Shown here one piece after another: positions 1 to 8,947 of a stretch of 45,069 bases of DNA. The position numbers were made by a program, and so were the translations under genes. Source of the DNA: Defluviitalea phaphyphila (GTDB lineage Bacteria > Bacillota > Clostridia > Lachnospirales > Defluviitaleaceae); the NCBI RefSeq assembly GCF_001466305.1, contig NZ_JWID01000013.1:1-45069 (forward strand). Reading direction: 5' to 3'. Under the pieces are notes generated by a model. The model was not told the DNA's origin and did no database searches. It saw only the letters and a list, made by a program, of their open reading frames with translations. The number at the start of each line of letters is the position of its first letter. Positions within the stretch are counted from its first letter, which is position 1.

Positions 1-91
1 CCTCCTTAATCTTAGAGATAATTATATCTTATTTCCCTACATTCTTAAATGATCATTTTATTACATTTTTATTGTATCATTTATAAAGGAG

Positions 92-121
92 GTTTGAATT
101 CCTTATAGGTAGGCTAGAAAT
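92..121 (-). repeat. Solitary decayed CRISPR repeat
   Basis: A single repeat-like unit reads GTTTGAATTCCTTATAGG at its left end and TAGGCTAGAAA at its right end. It matches the repeats of the array at 44885 apart from a C-to-G change in the tag, one internal T, and loss of the last base. No second copy or spacer follows. Thirteen bases later the leader hairpin begins, so almost all of the leader between repeat and hairpin has been deleted. It reads as the relic of a former array. Bases 1-91 to its left show no feature I can support. Confidence 0.75.
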
Positions 122-132
122 GATATTTATTG

Positions 133-182
133 CCGTCGACCCCCCCGGGATTTTTCCCCTACTAGAGGTCGACGACTTTTTT
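133..182. repeat. Leader-end hairpin element, copy 1
   Basis: An inverted repeat starts GTCGACC at 135 and ends GGTCGAC at 173. A C-rich and T-rich centre reads GGGATTTTTCCCCTACTAGA, and a T-run follows at 177-182. The same element occurs at the distal end of every complete leader in the window. This copy has the CCCCTACTA centre, also seen at 34331, rather than the GCACTACTG centre of the copies at 24283, 33537 and 37743. On the plus strand it looks like an intrinsic terminator. It lies 32 bases beyond the stop codon of the leftward pucR-like gene. Confidence 0.75.
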
Positions 183-205
183 AATTTTGTTAATTTATTA
201 AAATT

Positions 206-1360
206 TTACAATATCTCCTCTATATAAAAACCTAATAGTATTTTTAGATTATCGTTTAGGTTGTTAAAGTCGCAGTCTATGATTTTTTTGATTTTATTGA
301 GGTGATAATGGACGGTGTTTCTGTGCAAAAATTCTTTTTCAGCCATGGTTTGTACTTTCCCATCTAATTCTAAATATTTTTTTAGGAAATCTACATACTG
401 GGTTTTATTTTCTTTATCATAAGCTTTAAGTTTTCCTACGGTTTCGTTATAAAATTCTATTATTGCAGTATAGTCATCAGAATTTAGCAGCAGCTTATAA
501 ATTCCTAATTCATCATAATATAATACCTTTTGCCTTCTTTTTCTGGCTAATCTAAGGGTTTCCATGGTTCTTTTAAAGTTTAGGGCTATTGTTTCTATTC
601 CTTTTCTATTATATCCTACTGCAATTGTTATACTATATTTATCTTCTTTTTTCCCACAAGTGGAAAGTATTTCATTTACTATATTTTTTATTTCTTTATC
701 TTTTAATGCGGATAAAACTAATATTAATTTCTTTTGATAAGAAAAAATAGTATATTTATAAGCCCCTCGATTGAGAATTCTTTCGCAGTGAAAATGCACC
801 ATATTAATATACTGGTCTTCATTATTTCTTTGAGTATTAATTTTTATTATGACAAGGGAAAATTTATCCTTTAAGTCATATCCGTATCTTGCAAGAACGG
901 GAAAATAGGTTTCTTCATCTTCTACTTGAAATATTGCATTTTTAAAGGCTTCTGTAATACTCATCTCAACCTGTTCACTTTTTATAATTTGATTACAAAA
1001 GTCCCTTGTTACATCTACTAAACGGGTTTTCCATGGTATTACAAAAAGTGGAAACTCATGTTTCTTACAGTATTCTATTACTTCTTCTGGTACATATTTT
1101 ATATAAGGACCTATATTAATTACTAAGGCACTGGCATTATATTTATGAAATCTTTTTACAAAATCTAGCATCCATTCTAAATCTTTTCTGCGAATTCCTG
1201 TTGTAAAAATCATCTCGTTTCCATGTAGAAATTCTGATACTTCTTCATCTTCTACAATGTGAATCCATTGAACTATACGGTCTAAGCCTTCTTCGCCAGC
1301 AATTAACTCTAATTGATAATTTTCATCTGCATTTTCTATTAATTTTTTTATAGTAATCAT
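206..1360 (-). CDS. pucR: PucR-family transcriptional regulator
   Basis: This 384-residue protein has the PucR layout. Residues 1-125 match the purine-catabolism regulatory N-terminal domain (IVQWIHIVEDEEVSEFLHGNE region), followed by a degenerate GGDEF-like middle. A C-terminal PucR-type helix-turn-helix lies around 335-384, with the motif EFLHRNTVHYHLNKIKKI. Such proteins regulate purine, allantoin or pyrimidine-type nitrogen catabolism, usually as activators. It is the last gene of the leftward hydantoin/pyrimidine cluster but sits beyond a strong terminator at 1399-1446, so it may be expressed by read-through or from its own promoter. AGAAGGAATAGTT precedes the ATG. The family call is firm. 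The effector is unknown, and control of the adjacent operon is inferred from position. Confidence 0.85.
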   Translation of the reverse strand: MITIKKLIENADENYQLELIAGEEGLDRIVQWIHIVEDEEVSEFLHGNEMIFTTGIRRKDLEWMLDFVKRFHKYNASALVINIGPYIKYVPEEVIEYCKKHEFPLFVIPWKTRLVDVTRDFCNQIIKSEQVEMSITEAFKNAIFQVEDEETYFPVLARYGYDLKDKFSLVIIKINTQRNNEDQYINMVHFHCERILNRGAYKYTIFSYQKKLILVLSALKDKEIKNIVNEILSTCGKKEDKYSITIAVGYNRKGIETIALNFKRTMETLRLARKRRQKVLYYDELGIYKLLLNSDDYTAIIEFYNETVGKLKAYDKENKTQYVDFLKKYLELDGKVQTMAEKEFLHRNTVHYHLNKIKKIIDCDFNNLNDNLKILLGFYIEEIL

Positions 1361-1398
1361 AACTATTCCTTCTCTCTCAATAGATAGGGTAAATTAAT

Positions 1399-1446
1399 AA
1401 AAATGAGGATTTGCATTAATTAGATTTAAGACAAATCCTCATTTTA
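1399..1446 (-). terminator. Intrinsic terminator after hyuC-like gene
   Basis: A near-perfect stem pairs AAATGAGGATTTG (about 1401-1413) with CAAATCCTCATTT (about 1432-1444). On the minus strand it is followed by TTTTTATT. It lies just past the amidohydrolase stop codon and separates that gene from the pucR-like gene. Confidence 0.8.
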
Positions 1447-1466
1447 TTGTATATTGATTTGATTTT

Positions 1467-2729
1467 TTATTCTGCATCTGCCTTTAATACTGCATTTAGC
1501 ATTACAGTGGCTCCACTAGTACATTGTTCTGGAGATGAATATTCTTCTTCACAATGAGATAGACCATTTTTAGATTGAACGAAAATCATGGTAGTAGGAA
1601 GCATATATGCTACAAATTGAGCGTCATGTCCTGCTCCCGAATGGATATATTGATGAGAAACTCCGCACTCTTCTGCTGCTTCTTTTACATAAGAAACTAA
1701 TTTTTCGTCCCAATATACAGTATCTCTATTCCACATTTTTTCAACTTTACAAGTACAACCTGCCCATGCTTTATTAGCACAGCTTTTAACAATAGCTAAT
1801 ACTTCTTCTAATACTTTTGGATCTTCATGACGAGCGTCAAAGGAAAAATCAAAGTAATCTGGTATTACTGTATGAACACTAGGATGACATACTACTTCTC
1901 CTGTTGTGTAAACTAAATCAGGATAACCTAATTTATCAATTTCTTCATGTAGATAGCATAGAGCCTGAGATGCAGCATAAAATGCATCTTTTCTTTTTTT
2001 CATAGGAAAAGTTCCTGCATGAGCTGCTTGACCGTAGAATTTTAAGCGATAATTAAACATACCTAAAACACAATCAACAACTCCTATATCATTTCCTGCT
2101 TCTTCTAAAATAGGCCCTTGCTCTATGTGAGTTTCAAACATACATAGGTATTTTTCAGGACTTAATCTATATTTTCTATCTCCTTTAAATCCAGACTTTT
2201 CTAAAGCTTCTCCAAAGGTGGTTTTACCATCTATAATGCTTTTTGATTTCATCATATCTTCTTCTTTAAATTTTTCTTTTATGTCATCTGGTAAATAGTC
2301 ATAACATACAATACCAGAACACATCATTGCTGGAGGATATAGAGAACCTTCTTCATTTGTCCAAATCATAGCTGTTATAGGATGTTTATGAGGAATTTTT
2401 TGTTCAGCAATGGTTTCTAACACTTCCATAGCAGATATAACTCCCAAAATACCGTCATAGTTTCCTCCATTTTTTACGGAATCTACATGGGAACCCATAA
2501 CAATTCTTTTCGCGTTTGGATCACTTCCTGGTAGGGTTGCATACATATTAGCAAGATCATCTACTTCTATAATTGCTCCTATAGCTTCCATTCGTCTTTT
2601 AAACTCATTTCTTGCCATTATAGCTTCCTTTGAAAGAGAATATCTTGTAATACCCCCGTTTCCTGTGGCTCCAAATTTTGAAAATGTTTTTATTTTATCT
2701 GTCATTCTTTCTAAACTACATTTATACAT
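1467..2729 (-). CDS. hyuC: Zn-dependent N-carbamoyl-amino-acid / allantoate amidohydrolase
   Basis: This is an M20-type hydrolase that would cleave N-carbamoyl-beta-alanine or N-carbamoyl amino acids to the amino acid, CO2 and ammonia, the last step after dihydropyrimidinase. Metal-site motifs are visible in order: MGSHVDSVKNGGNYDG, the EEG of TNEEGSLYPPAMM, THIEQGP, and a late GAGHDA. The total length of 421 residues is normal. I place the start at the ATG at 2729 (MYKCSLERM) because AAGGATGG lies upstream of it; the first in-frame ATG at 2741 overlaps that ribosome binding site. It lies downstream of hydA and preA on the same strand. Allantoate amidohydrolase is the main alternative, since the families cannot be separated by eye. 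Confidence 0.85.
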   Translation of the reverse strand: MYKCSLERMTDKIKTFSKFGATGNGGITRYSLSKEAIMARNEFKRRMEAIGAIIEVDDLANMYATLPGSDPNAKRIVMGSHVDSVKNGGNYDGILGVISAMEVLETIAEQKIPHKHPITAMIWTNEEGSLYPPAMMCSGIVCYDYLPDDIKEKFKEEDMMKSKSIIDGKTTFGEALEKSGFKGDRKYRLSPEKYLCMFETHIEQGPILEEAGNDIGVVDCVLGMFNYRLKFYGQAAHAGTFPMKKRKDAFYAASQALCYLHEEIDKLGYPDLVYTTGEVVCHPSVHTVIPDYFDFSFDARHEDPKVLEEVLAIVKSCANKAWAGCTCKVEKMWNRDTVYWDEKLVSYVKEAAEECGVSHQYIHSGAGHDAQFVAYMLPTTMIFVQSKNGLSHCEEEYSSPEQCTSGATVMLNAVLKADAE

Positions 2730-2753
2730 ATATACCACCATCCTTTTTATTTT

Positions 2754-3146
2754 TTAAGATTGTTCTGGAGTACGAAGACAATTTTCAAGTAGTTCTTGTA
2801 CTTCTTTATTTGATACATTGTAAGCAATTTCTTCACCAGTTAAGACTTCTATAACTAATAAAAACTCTGTACCCCAATCATGTAATTCTATTTTTTTTAT
2901 TTTTCCTTTTTGTTTCTCAATTTCTATTAAGTTATGATTTTTTTTGATAAATCCATATAAAATTCCTGTTGTAGGAACTTTAAAATTAAGTTTTTCAAAG
3001 AACTTAGGATTCATCTCAACCATGACTGGGATTTCTGTTATTCCGCCAGGTATTTTAAGTAAATCTTTAGTAATCGTACGAAACATTTGAGGTGTCAAAT
3101 ATTCTGATAATAAAATTCTTTTAATTCCTTTATATTTTTTTGTCAT
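2754..3146 (-). CDS. Small conserved-looking protein of the pyrimidine operon, unknown function
   Basis: I do not recognise this protein of 130 residues. It starts at the ATG at 3146 (MTKKYKGIKRIL), preceded by GGGAGGCT; an upstream in-frame ATG at 3173 lies before that ribosome binding site and is less likely. There is no signal peptide, membrane segment or cysteine cluster. The sequence is basic at the start with alternating charged and hydrophobic stretches, for example a segment around HDWGTEFLLVIEVLTGEEIAYNV that looks like beta strands. It lies tightly between preA and the amidohydrolase gene, so it is probably co-translated with them. A role in the same pathway, such as a small accessory or regulatory subunit, is inference only. 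Confidence 0.65.
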   Translation of the reverse strand: MTKKYKGIKRILLSEYLTPQMFRTITKDLLKIPGGITEIPVMVEMNPKFFEKLNFKVPTTGILYGFIKKNHNLIEIEKQKGKIKKIELHDWGTEFLLVIEVLTGEEIAYNVSNKEVQELLENCLRTPEQS

Positions 3147-3190
3147 TGTAGCCTCCCTTCTGCCCAAAAGCATAATAGAAAGTTAATATT

Positions 3191-4657
3191 TTAAACTATT
3201 TTTTTAATACGTTTACTTTCACCTATTGCCTGTGTAGGGCATACTAATCTGCATAAATGACATCCCACACATTTATCTCCTAGTAATTTAGGTTTACGAT
3301 TATTTGTGTCAAATGTAATTGCTTGATGACCACCGTCTGCACAAGAAATGTAACACCTGCCACAGCCTATACACTTATCTCTATTAAATGAGGGATAGAT
3401 AATGCTATTTCTATCTAATTCTTCTGCTGGTACTAAATTATCTAGTGCCATGCCTACCATATCAGAAATTTTTTCTATTCCATTTTCATACATAAATTTT
3501 AATGTTCCATCTATTAAATCTTCTATGATACGATATCCATATTGCATAACAGAAGTTGTAACCTGAATATTACTACAGCCTAATGCAATAAATTCTAATG
3601 CATCATGCCATGTTTCTATGCCCCCCATCCCACTAAAGGGAACATTTTTTAATTTTTCATTTTTAGCCATGTCGTGAATAAATCTTAAGGCTATGGGTTT
3701 TACAGCTTTTCCAGAGTATCCAGATACTGAGGATTTGCCAGCAATATTTAAATTTGGAGTTTTATTTTTTAAGTCTAGTCCTAGGATACTTTTTATGGTA
3801 TTTATTGCTGCAATCCCATCAGCTCCTCCCTCTATGGCTGCAATAGCTGGTATTTCCATATTTCCTATGTTAGGTGTCATCTTTGCAAGTACTGGCAGAT
3901 GGGTACCTTTTTTAGTATACTCAACATATGTTTTAACTAGTTCTGGGTCTTGACCAACATCAGAACCTAATCCATCACCGGACATATGGGGACAAGAGAA
4001 ATTACATTCAATAATATCAACTCCTGCTTCTGTAACCATCTTAGCTAATTTAGTCCATTCTTCTTTTGTTTGTCCCATAATGGAAGCAACAATTACTTTA
4101 TTTGGAAAATTTTCTTTTAATTTTTTTAGATATCCTAGATTTTCTTCTAAGGTATGTTCTGCAATTTGTTCTAGATTTCTAAATCCTACAAAGGGAGTTG
4201 ATTCCTTTCTTATAGCTTCAAAACGTGGGGATACTTCTTTTGGCTGTAAAATTCCAATGGTTTTAAATACAATTCCTCCCCACCCCATATTAAGGGCTTT
4301 TGCACACATATCATAATTACTTGCCACAACCGATGAGGATAAAAAGAAAGGATTTTCACAATGTACTCCTAAAAAGTCAATAGATAAGTCAGCTTTGGGA
4401 GTAATTTTTTCTCTTTTGTTTAATTCTTGTGCCATTTCATTTATCCTAATGGGAAAATCATAATGAATACACGCTTTTTCACATTCTTTATCAACACAAT
4501 TAATACAAGGTTCTATATCAACAATATTTTTAATATTTTCGTTTTCAAATCTAACTCCTCTTATCATTCTAGCTGGATCTACACCTTTTTTACATGCCAT
4601 GCTGCAAGGAGCAGCATGGCAGAGTAAACATCTAGCTGCTTCTTCTTTTATAATCAT
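3191..4657 (-). CDS. preA: Dihydropyrimidine dehydrogenase subunit PreA with extra N-terminal Fe-S domain
   Basis: PreA reduces uracil or thymine to the dihydropyrimidine using NADH with its partner PreT. The central part is a dihydroorotate-dehydrogenase-like FMN barrel with NFSCPHMSGDGLGSDVGQDP, AKMTPNIG, GKSSVSGYSGKAVKPIALRF and GGIETW, close to E. coli PreA as I recall it. The C-terminus has two ferredoxin motifs, CIGCGRCYISC and CVGCHLCRLVCP. The first 75 residues add another cysteine cluster (CLLCHAAPCSMAC and CINCVDKECEKAC) of the kind normally at the N-terminus of PreT/GltD-like subunits. No FAD/NAD-binding PreT gene lies in the window. AAGGAAGTGACGCC precedes the ATG. It is followed downstream by the unknown 130-residue gene. 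Confidence 0.9.
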   Translation of the reverse strand: MIIKEEAARCLLCHAAPCSMACKKGVDPARMIRGVRFENENIKNIVDIEPCINCVDKECEKACIHYDFPIRINEMAQELNKREKITPKADLSIDFLGVHCENPFFLSSSVVASNYDMCAKALNMGWGGIVFKTIGILQPKEVSPRFEAIRKESTPFVGFRNLEQIAEHTLEENLGYLKKLKENFPNKVIVASIMGQTKEEWTKLAKMVTEAGVDIIECNFSCPHMSGDGLGSDVGQDPELVKTYVEYTKKGTHLPVLAKMTPNIGNMEIPAIAAIEGGADGIAAINTIKSILGLDLKNKTPNLNIAGKSSVSGYSGKAVKPIALRFIHDMAKNEKLKNVPFSGMGGIETWHDALEFIALGCSNIQVTTSVMQYGYRIIEDLIDGTLKFMYENGIEKISDMVGMALDNLVPAEELDRNSIIYPSFNRDKCIGCGRCYISCADGGHQAITFDTNNRKPKLLGDKCVGCHLCRLVCPTQAIGESKRIKKIV

Positions 4658-4671
4658 GGCGTCACTTCCTT

Positions 4672-6024
4672 TTATGTCAGTTTTCTCTTTATGAATTTCC
4701 CCCAGCCATATTCTCCAACAAATTTTCCATTATCATAGACTAATTTGCCTCTTGAATAAGTTTGAACTGGATATCCGTGAAGGGTTATGCCTTCCCAGAT
4801 TGTATGGTCATAGTCTGAATGCATATTTTCACAGGTAATGGTAAAATCCTTATTTGGGTCATAAATTACGATATCGGCATCCTTTCCTACTGCAAGACTT
4901 CCTTTTTCTTGACAACCAAAAATCTTAGCTGGGTTAGTTGAACATAACTCCACTACTTTATTAAAAGAAAGTATTCCTCTATTGGCTTTATCGAGCATAT
5001 ATGGATACATATTCTCAATTCCTGCACAGCCATTTGGTATTTTTGTAAAATCATTTATTCCCCAATCTTTTTCACTTTGTAAGAAAGGACAATGGTCTGT
5101 TGCAATGGTATCTATATCTCCTCGTTTTATAGCTTCCCATAGGGCTTGTCTACTTTCTTCTCCTTTTATTGGTGGGGAACATACGAAATTTCTTCCGTCT
5201 TCTCTTTTATATACTTCATTTGTAAATTCTAAATAATGGGGGCAAGTTTCTGCATAAATCGGATATCCTTCTTCTTTTGCTTTTGTAACAGCTTCTACTC
5301 CTTGTTTATTTGCAAGGTGTACAATGTATAACTTAGCTCCTGTTGCTTTTGCCCATTGAATAGCTCTTAGATCAGCTTCTCCTTCAACAAACTCTGGTCT
5401 TGACATATAGTGATACCATGGACTTACCTTGCCTTCAGATAAATATTTTTTTACTAAAGTATTAACTATTTCATTGTTTTCTGCATGAACACTAATTATC
5501 GCATTATATTCTTTTGATTTTTCAAGAAGTTGATAAAAATCTCCATCACTTATGCGAAAATCATATACCATAAATACTTTAAAAGAAGGAACTCCATATT
5601 CTACTGCGTCTTTTATAGAATCAATTAAATCTCCATGTATGTCCTTTACTCCTATATGAAAAGCATAATCAACAGCTGCTTCTGGAGCACAAAGGGCATC
5701 TCTTCTTTTTATTACATCTACCATAGGTTCATTAAAATCTTGTAGTGCAAAGTCAAATACAGTAGTTGTCCCTCCACAGGCTGCTGCTCTAGTTCCTGCC
5801 CCATACCCATCGGCAGAAACTGTTCCTCCAAAGGGCATTGCCAAATGGGTATGGACATCTATTGCTCCAGGCAGTACATATTTGCCGCTAGCATCAACGA
5901 CTTTTTTACTTTCTATTTCTAGATTTTGTCCTATTTGAACTATTTTTTCATTATTAACGGCAATATCTGCTATAAAAGTTTCCGATGCTGTCACAATTTT
6001 GCCATTTTTAATTAATAAGTCCAT
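4672..6024 (-). CDS. hydA: Dihydropyrimidinase / D-hydantoinase
   Basis: This cyclic amidohydrolase opens dihydropyrimidine or hydantoin rings to N-carbamoyl compounds. At 450 residues it is the usual length. The binuclear metal site is visible: DVHTHLAMPFGG near the N-terminus, the likely carbamylated Lys in VPSFKVFMVYDF, SVHAENNE, LYIVHLANK and the catalytic Asp in TIATDHCPF. CPHYLEF and GCAGIENMYP are further family motifs. GGGGGTAATATT precedes the ATG. It lies between the ABC binding-protein gene and preA, which supports an import, reduction, ring-opening and decarbamoylation route. Substrate range (dihydrouracil versus hydantoins) cannot be told from the sequence. Confidence 0.92.
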   Translation of the reverse strand: MDLLIKNGKIVTASETFIADIAVNNEKIVQIGQNLEIESKKVVDASGKYVLPGAIDVHTHLAMPFGGTVSADGYGAGTRAAACGGTTTVFDFALQDFNEPMVDVIKRRDALCAPEAAVDYAFHIGVKDIHGDLIDSIKDAVEYGVPSFKVFMVYDFRISDGDFYQLLEKSKEYNAIISVHAENNEIVNTLVKKYLSEGKVSPWYHYMSRPEFVEGEADLRAIQWAKATGAKLYIVHLANKQGVEAVTKAKEEGYPIYAETCPHYLEFTNEVYKREDGRNFVCSPPIKGEESRQALWEAIKRGDIDTIATDHCPFLQSEKDWGINDFTKIPNGCAGIENMYPYMLDKANRGILSFNKVVELCSTNPAKIFGCQEKGSLAVGKDADIVIYDPNKDFTITCENMHSDYDHTIWEGITLHGYPVQTYSRGKLVYDNGKFVGEYGWGKFIKRKLT

Positions 6025-6042
6025 AATATTACCCCCTTCTTT

Positions 6043-7227
6043 TTAATCTTTCATAAAATTATCTTTTTTGTACACTAATACTAAGCCTGATCTTTGATAA
6101 ACTTGTGCTACTTGAAGTAAATCCATTCCTGCTGCATTTGCTGAAATAAGGTTTGATACCCAAGTTACACCAAAGTCCACTGTACCATTGTTTACTGCTG
6201 TAGTTTCAGCTATATCTCCACCACCTGGAATTATCTCAACATCTAATCCAACTTCTTCGTAATAACCTTTATCTAATGCTACATAGTATCCCATAAATTG
6301 TGCTTGAGGTAGCCATTTTAATTGTAATTTAACACTTGTTTTTTCAGGAGTTCCGATTTCTGATATGTCTTTTGATAGATTAGCAGCTTCCCAATATTGT
6401 GTATCTCTAATATCATCTAATGTCATATTAGCTAATCTTTCTGCTGCTGTACTATCATCAAGTTTTATATATGTTTGTGCTAGTTTTAAAGTTTGAGCCA
6501 TCGCTTCTTCATCCATAATTCCATAATCTTTTACTTCATTTCCTCTAGTATCTGTTTCTACTAATTTTTTAACTTCTTTTGCCATGTACAATTGGTGTTC
6601 GCTAGATACAGAAGAACCATATTTATATACTATCTCTGCAGCTTCTTCAGGATTTTCACAAGCATATTCCCATCCTTTTAAAGATGCATATATAAATGCT
6701 TTAACAGTATTAGGATTATTAGTTGCAAATTCTCTTGTAGTAAAGATGTTGTCCTCTAACATAGCTACGCCTTCATCATTCATGTCGATTATGCCTATGC
6801 TATCTCCATATCCATAGCCACCTTCATAATCATTTTTAACTAATCCTAATTCGTTATAAGTCATTGCTGATGCAAGGGTAATAGAATCATCATCAAAACC
6901 ATCCATTGTAAAATCCTGACTTAGAAAATCTGTTCCACAACCGTATTTTGTAAGCAATGCTTGAACTTCATATTCATTTCCTAATCCCCAGTTACCAACT
7001 TTTCCTTCTTCTGCGGCTTTAACAATTATTTCTTCGTTTGTCATTTCTTCTGTACTTTCTGATTCAGCTTCTTCGTTAGAAGATTCCACTTTTTCTGTAC
7101 TTTCTTCAGTTGATTCACTACTGCTTGTTTCATTACCAGAACCTCCACAAGCTACTAAACTTACCATCATAATTAAAATCAAAAACATACTTAAAGTTTT
7201 TTTCCATTTTTTTATTATTTTTTTCAT
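6043..7227 (-). CDS. ABC transporter lipoprotein binding protein (NMT1/SsuA-like), apparently circularly permuted
   Basis: A basic start, hydrophobic core and lipobox VSLVAC (Cys27) mark a lipoprotein, followed by a Ser/Glu-rich linker to about residue 62. The rest is an NMT1/THI5-like solute-binding protein with the halves exchanged. The stretch that normally opens the mature protein, KLQLKWLPQAQFMGYYVALD, lies at about residues 300-319 and runs to the C-terminus at YKKDNFMKD. The part that normally follows it, KVGNWGLGNEYEVQALLTKY, comes first at about 76-95. Joining the C-terminal end to residue 70 or so would restore the usual order. The open reading frame is intact. It precedes hydA and follows the permease genes, so it should bind a pyrimidine, hydantoin or related ligand. 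Confidence 0.85.
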   Translation of the reverse strand: MKKIIKKWKKTLSMFLILIMMVSLVACGGSGNETSSSESTEESTEKVESSNEEAESESTEEMTNEEIIVKAAEEGKVGNWGLGNEYEVQALLTKYGCGTDFLSQDFTMDGFDDDSITLASAMTYNELGLVKNDYEGGYGYGDSIGIIDMNDEGVAMLEDNIFTTREFATNNPNTVKAFIYASLKGWEYACENPEEAAEIVYKYGSSVSSEHQLYMAKEVKKLVETDTRGNEVKDYGIMDEEAMAQTLKLAQTYIKLDDSTAAERLANMTLDDIRDTQYWEAANLSKDISEIGTPEKTSVKLQLKWLPQAQFMGYYVALDKGYYEEVGLDVEIIPGGGDIAETTAVNNGTVDFGVTWVSNLISANAAGMDLLQVAQVYQRSGLVLVYKKDNFMKD

Positions 7228-7289
7228 ATTTATTCTCCTTTCTTATTTTTAATTTTTAGAATATTTTATTTAAACTAGAAGGACGATAT

Positions 7290-8095
7290 TTATTCCCGTC
7301 CTTTTAGTAAAATACTTTCAATAAAAATCAATATAACGTACATGATAATTCCTAATAAACAAGCTACTACAATATAAGCCCAAGCCGTTGCAAATTGAGC
7401 TTGTAATATGTTTTCTCTAATCTGTCTTCCTATCCCTATAACTTTTTCAGCAAAATATTCGCTTACTAAAGCTCCTATAACACTGGCTGGTACACTAATT
7501 CTTAATGCTGTAAATACATAGGGTATACTATTTGGCAATCTTAATTTTAGAAAAACCGTTAGGGGTGAAGCTGCATAACTTTTCATTAAATCTTCAGAAA
7601 AAGGTTTTAATTCTACTAAACCCCTATAGGCATTTATACTCATACACGCTGTACAGACAATCATAACAACCAGCATTTTTGCAAACATGCTTCTAAAATC
7701 TACATCACTACTAATTTTTTTGTTAAGTTGTTCATTACAGGAGCTAAGGCTATTATAGGTATAGCATTAAAAGCTGAAGATAAAGTTAGACCTCCTGCTC
7801 CCCATTTGGGAAATATAGTTGCAATTACGGCAATAAGATATCCAATAATAGAACCTAAAAACAATCCTCCTAAAGCTACTATTATAGTGGCTTTTAAATT
7901 AATCATGATTTTGCCTATATTATCAAAAATAATTCCATTTATTTTGCTTGGAGGTGGAAGTGTATTTGTATCTGTATTAAATAAAATATTTAATCCTCCT
8001 GTTTGCCATAGTAAAAATATTAATAATCCAAATAAAAGAGGATATAAAACTATAGTAAAATTTTTAAATTTAGGATTTTCTACTATCTTTCTCAT
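7290..8095 (-). pseudogene. ABC transporter permease, split by a one-base frameshift
   Basis: Two adjacent ORFs (7700-8095, 131 residues; 7290-7688, 132 residues) are the N- and C-terminal halves of one permease of the SsuC/TauC type. The first half ends AFNAIPIIALAPVMNNLTKK and then goes out of frame; the second carries the EAA-like loop region MKSYAASPLTVFLKLRLPNS. The break is at a run of seven T on the plus strand (7715-7721). One extra base there would give a single frame of about 265 residues reading through KKISSDVDFRSMFAKML. It could be a true mutation, transcriptional slippage at the homopolymer, or a sequencing undercall. The first half has a good GGAGGG site. The partner permease upstream is intact. 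Confidence 0.85.
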
Positions 8096-8125
8096 ATTAC
8101 CCTCCTTTCTCTCTTTCCTAGCTAT

Positions 8126-8944
8126 CTAATTTTTTTTTAATCGATTATGAGGCGATATGATTTTTTCGATAATTCCCATTAGCACATAGCTTAAAATCCC
8201 TATGGCAGCACTTATTACTACAATTTGCCAGAATACATATCTTGTCATGGATCCTTTAAGGGATTGAGAAAGTAAACATCCTAATCCTAAATCCCCTTGC
8301 AATGTATCAACGATAATAGAGGCAGTTATTGCTAGAGGTGCTGCTATTTTTAATCCTGTGAAAAAATAAGGTATTGCTGCAGGTATTAAGGTTTTCGTGT
8401 AAATTTGAAAAGTTGTAGCAGCATAGGAATACATAAGCTCATGTTTTTCTTTTTCTACTGATTTAAATCCTGCTAGGGTATTTGTTGCTACGGGATAAAA
8501 GGTTAAAATTGCTGCAATCCAGATTCTACTTTTATTGATATCCCCTGTAATTGCTAAAATAATTGGTGCCATTCCAAGAATAGGAATCATTTGAATAAGC
8601 ATTAAGTAAGGAAAAGCTATTTTTTCTATAATTCCTGATAAATTCATTAATAATGCTAAAATAAAGCCCCATATCATTCCTAAAATAAAACCTTCTACGG
8701 ACCTTATTAAAGTTGCTTTGGCATTCATTAGTACTAACTGAATAGCTGTATTTTCTCCATCTATTTTATTTACATCAAATACTGAAGCTATGATTTTCCA
8801 AAAGTGAGGAAGTACCTTTTCTGGTGATCTAATTTCTGGAGATAGTTCCACTAATAAAGCTACTATCTCCCAACCAATAAAGAATAAAAGAATCCATACA
8901 ATATTGACCATATATTTTGATTTTAAAAATTTTTTTATTACCAT
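8126..8944 (-). CDS. ABC transporter permease
   Basis: This 272-residue inner-membrane protein has about six hydrophobic segments and the cytoplasmic coupling loop of the SsuC/TauC permease family, around ELMYSYAATTFQIYTKTLIP. It would form the membrane channel with the second permease encoded just downstream (7290-8095, frameshifted) and be energised by the ATPase encoded just upstream. Two different permeases in one operon suggest a heterodimeric channel. The ribosome binding site is the G-run in GAGGGGGTATGATAA. The substrate is inferred from the pyrimidine/hydantoin enzymes in the operon. Confidence 0.88.
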   Translation of the reverse strand: MVIKKFLKSKYMVNIVWILLFFIGWEIVALLVELSPEIRSPEKVLPHFWKIIASVFDVNKIDGENTAIQLVLMNAKATLIRSVEGFILGMIWGFILALLMNLSGIIEKIAFPYLMLIQMIPILGMAPIILAITGDINKSRIWIAAILTFYPVATNTLAGFKSVEKEKHELMYSYAATTFQIYTKTLIPAAIPYFFTGLKIAAPLAITASIIVDTLQGDLGLGCLLSQSLKGSMTRYVFWQIVVISAAIGILSYVLMGIIEKIISPHNRLKKN

Positions 8945-8947
8945 TTA

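Noticed and set aside
4427-4627. Plus-strand ORFs opposite preA and hydA
   Set aside because: They are shadows of strongly conserved minus-strand genes.
7728-8129. 133-codon plus-strand ORF
   Set aside because: It is exactly antisense to the first half of the permease, which has clear family similarity.
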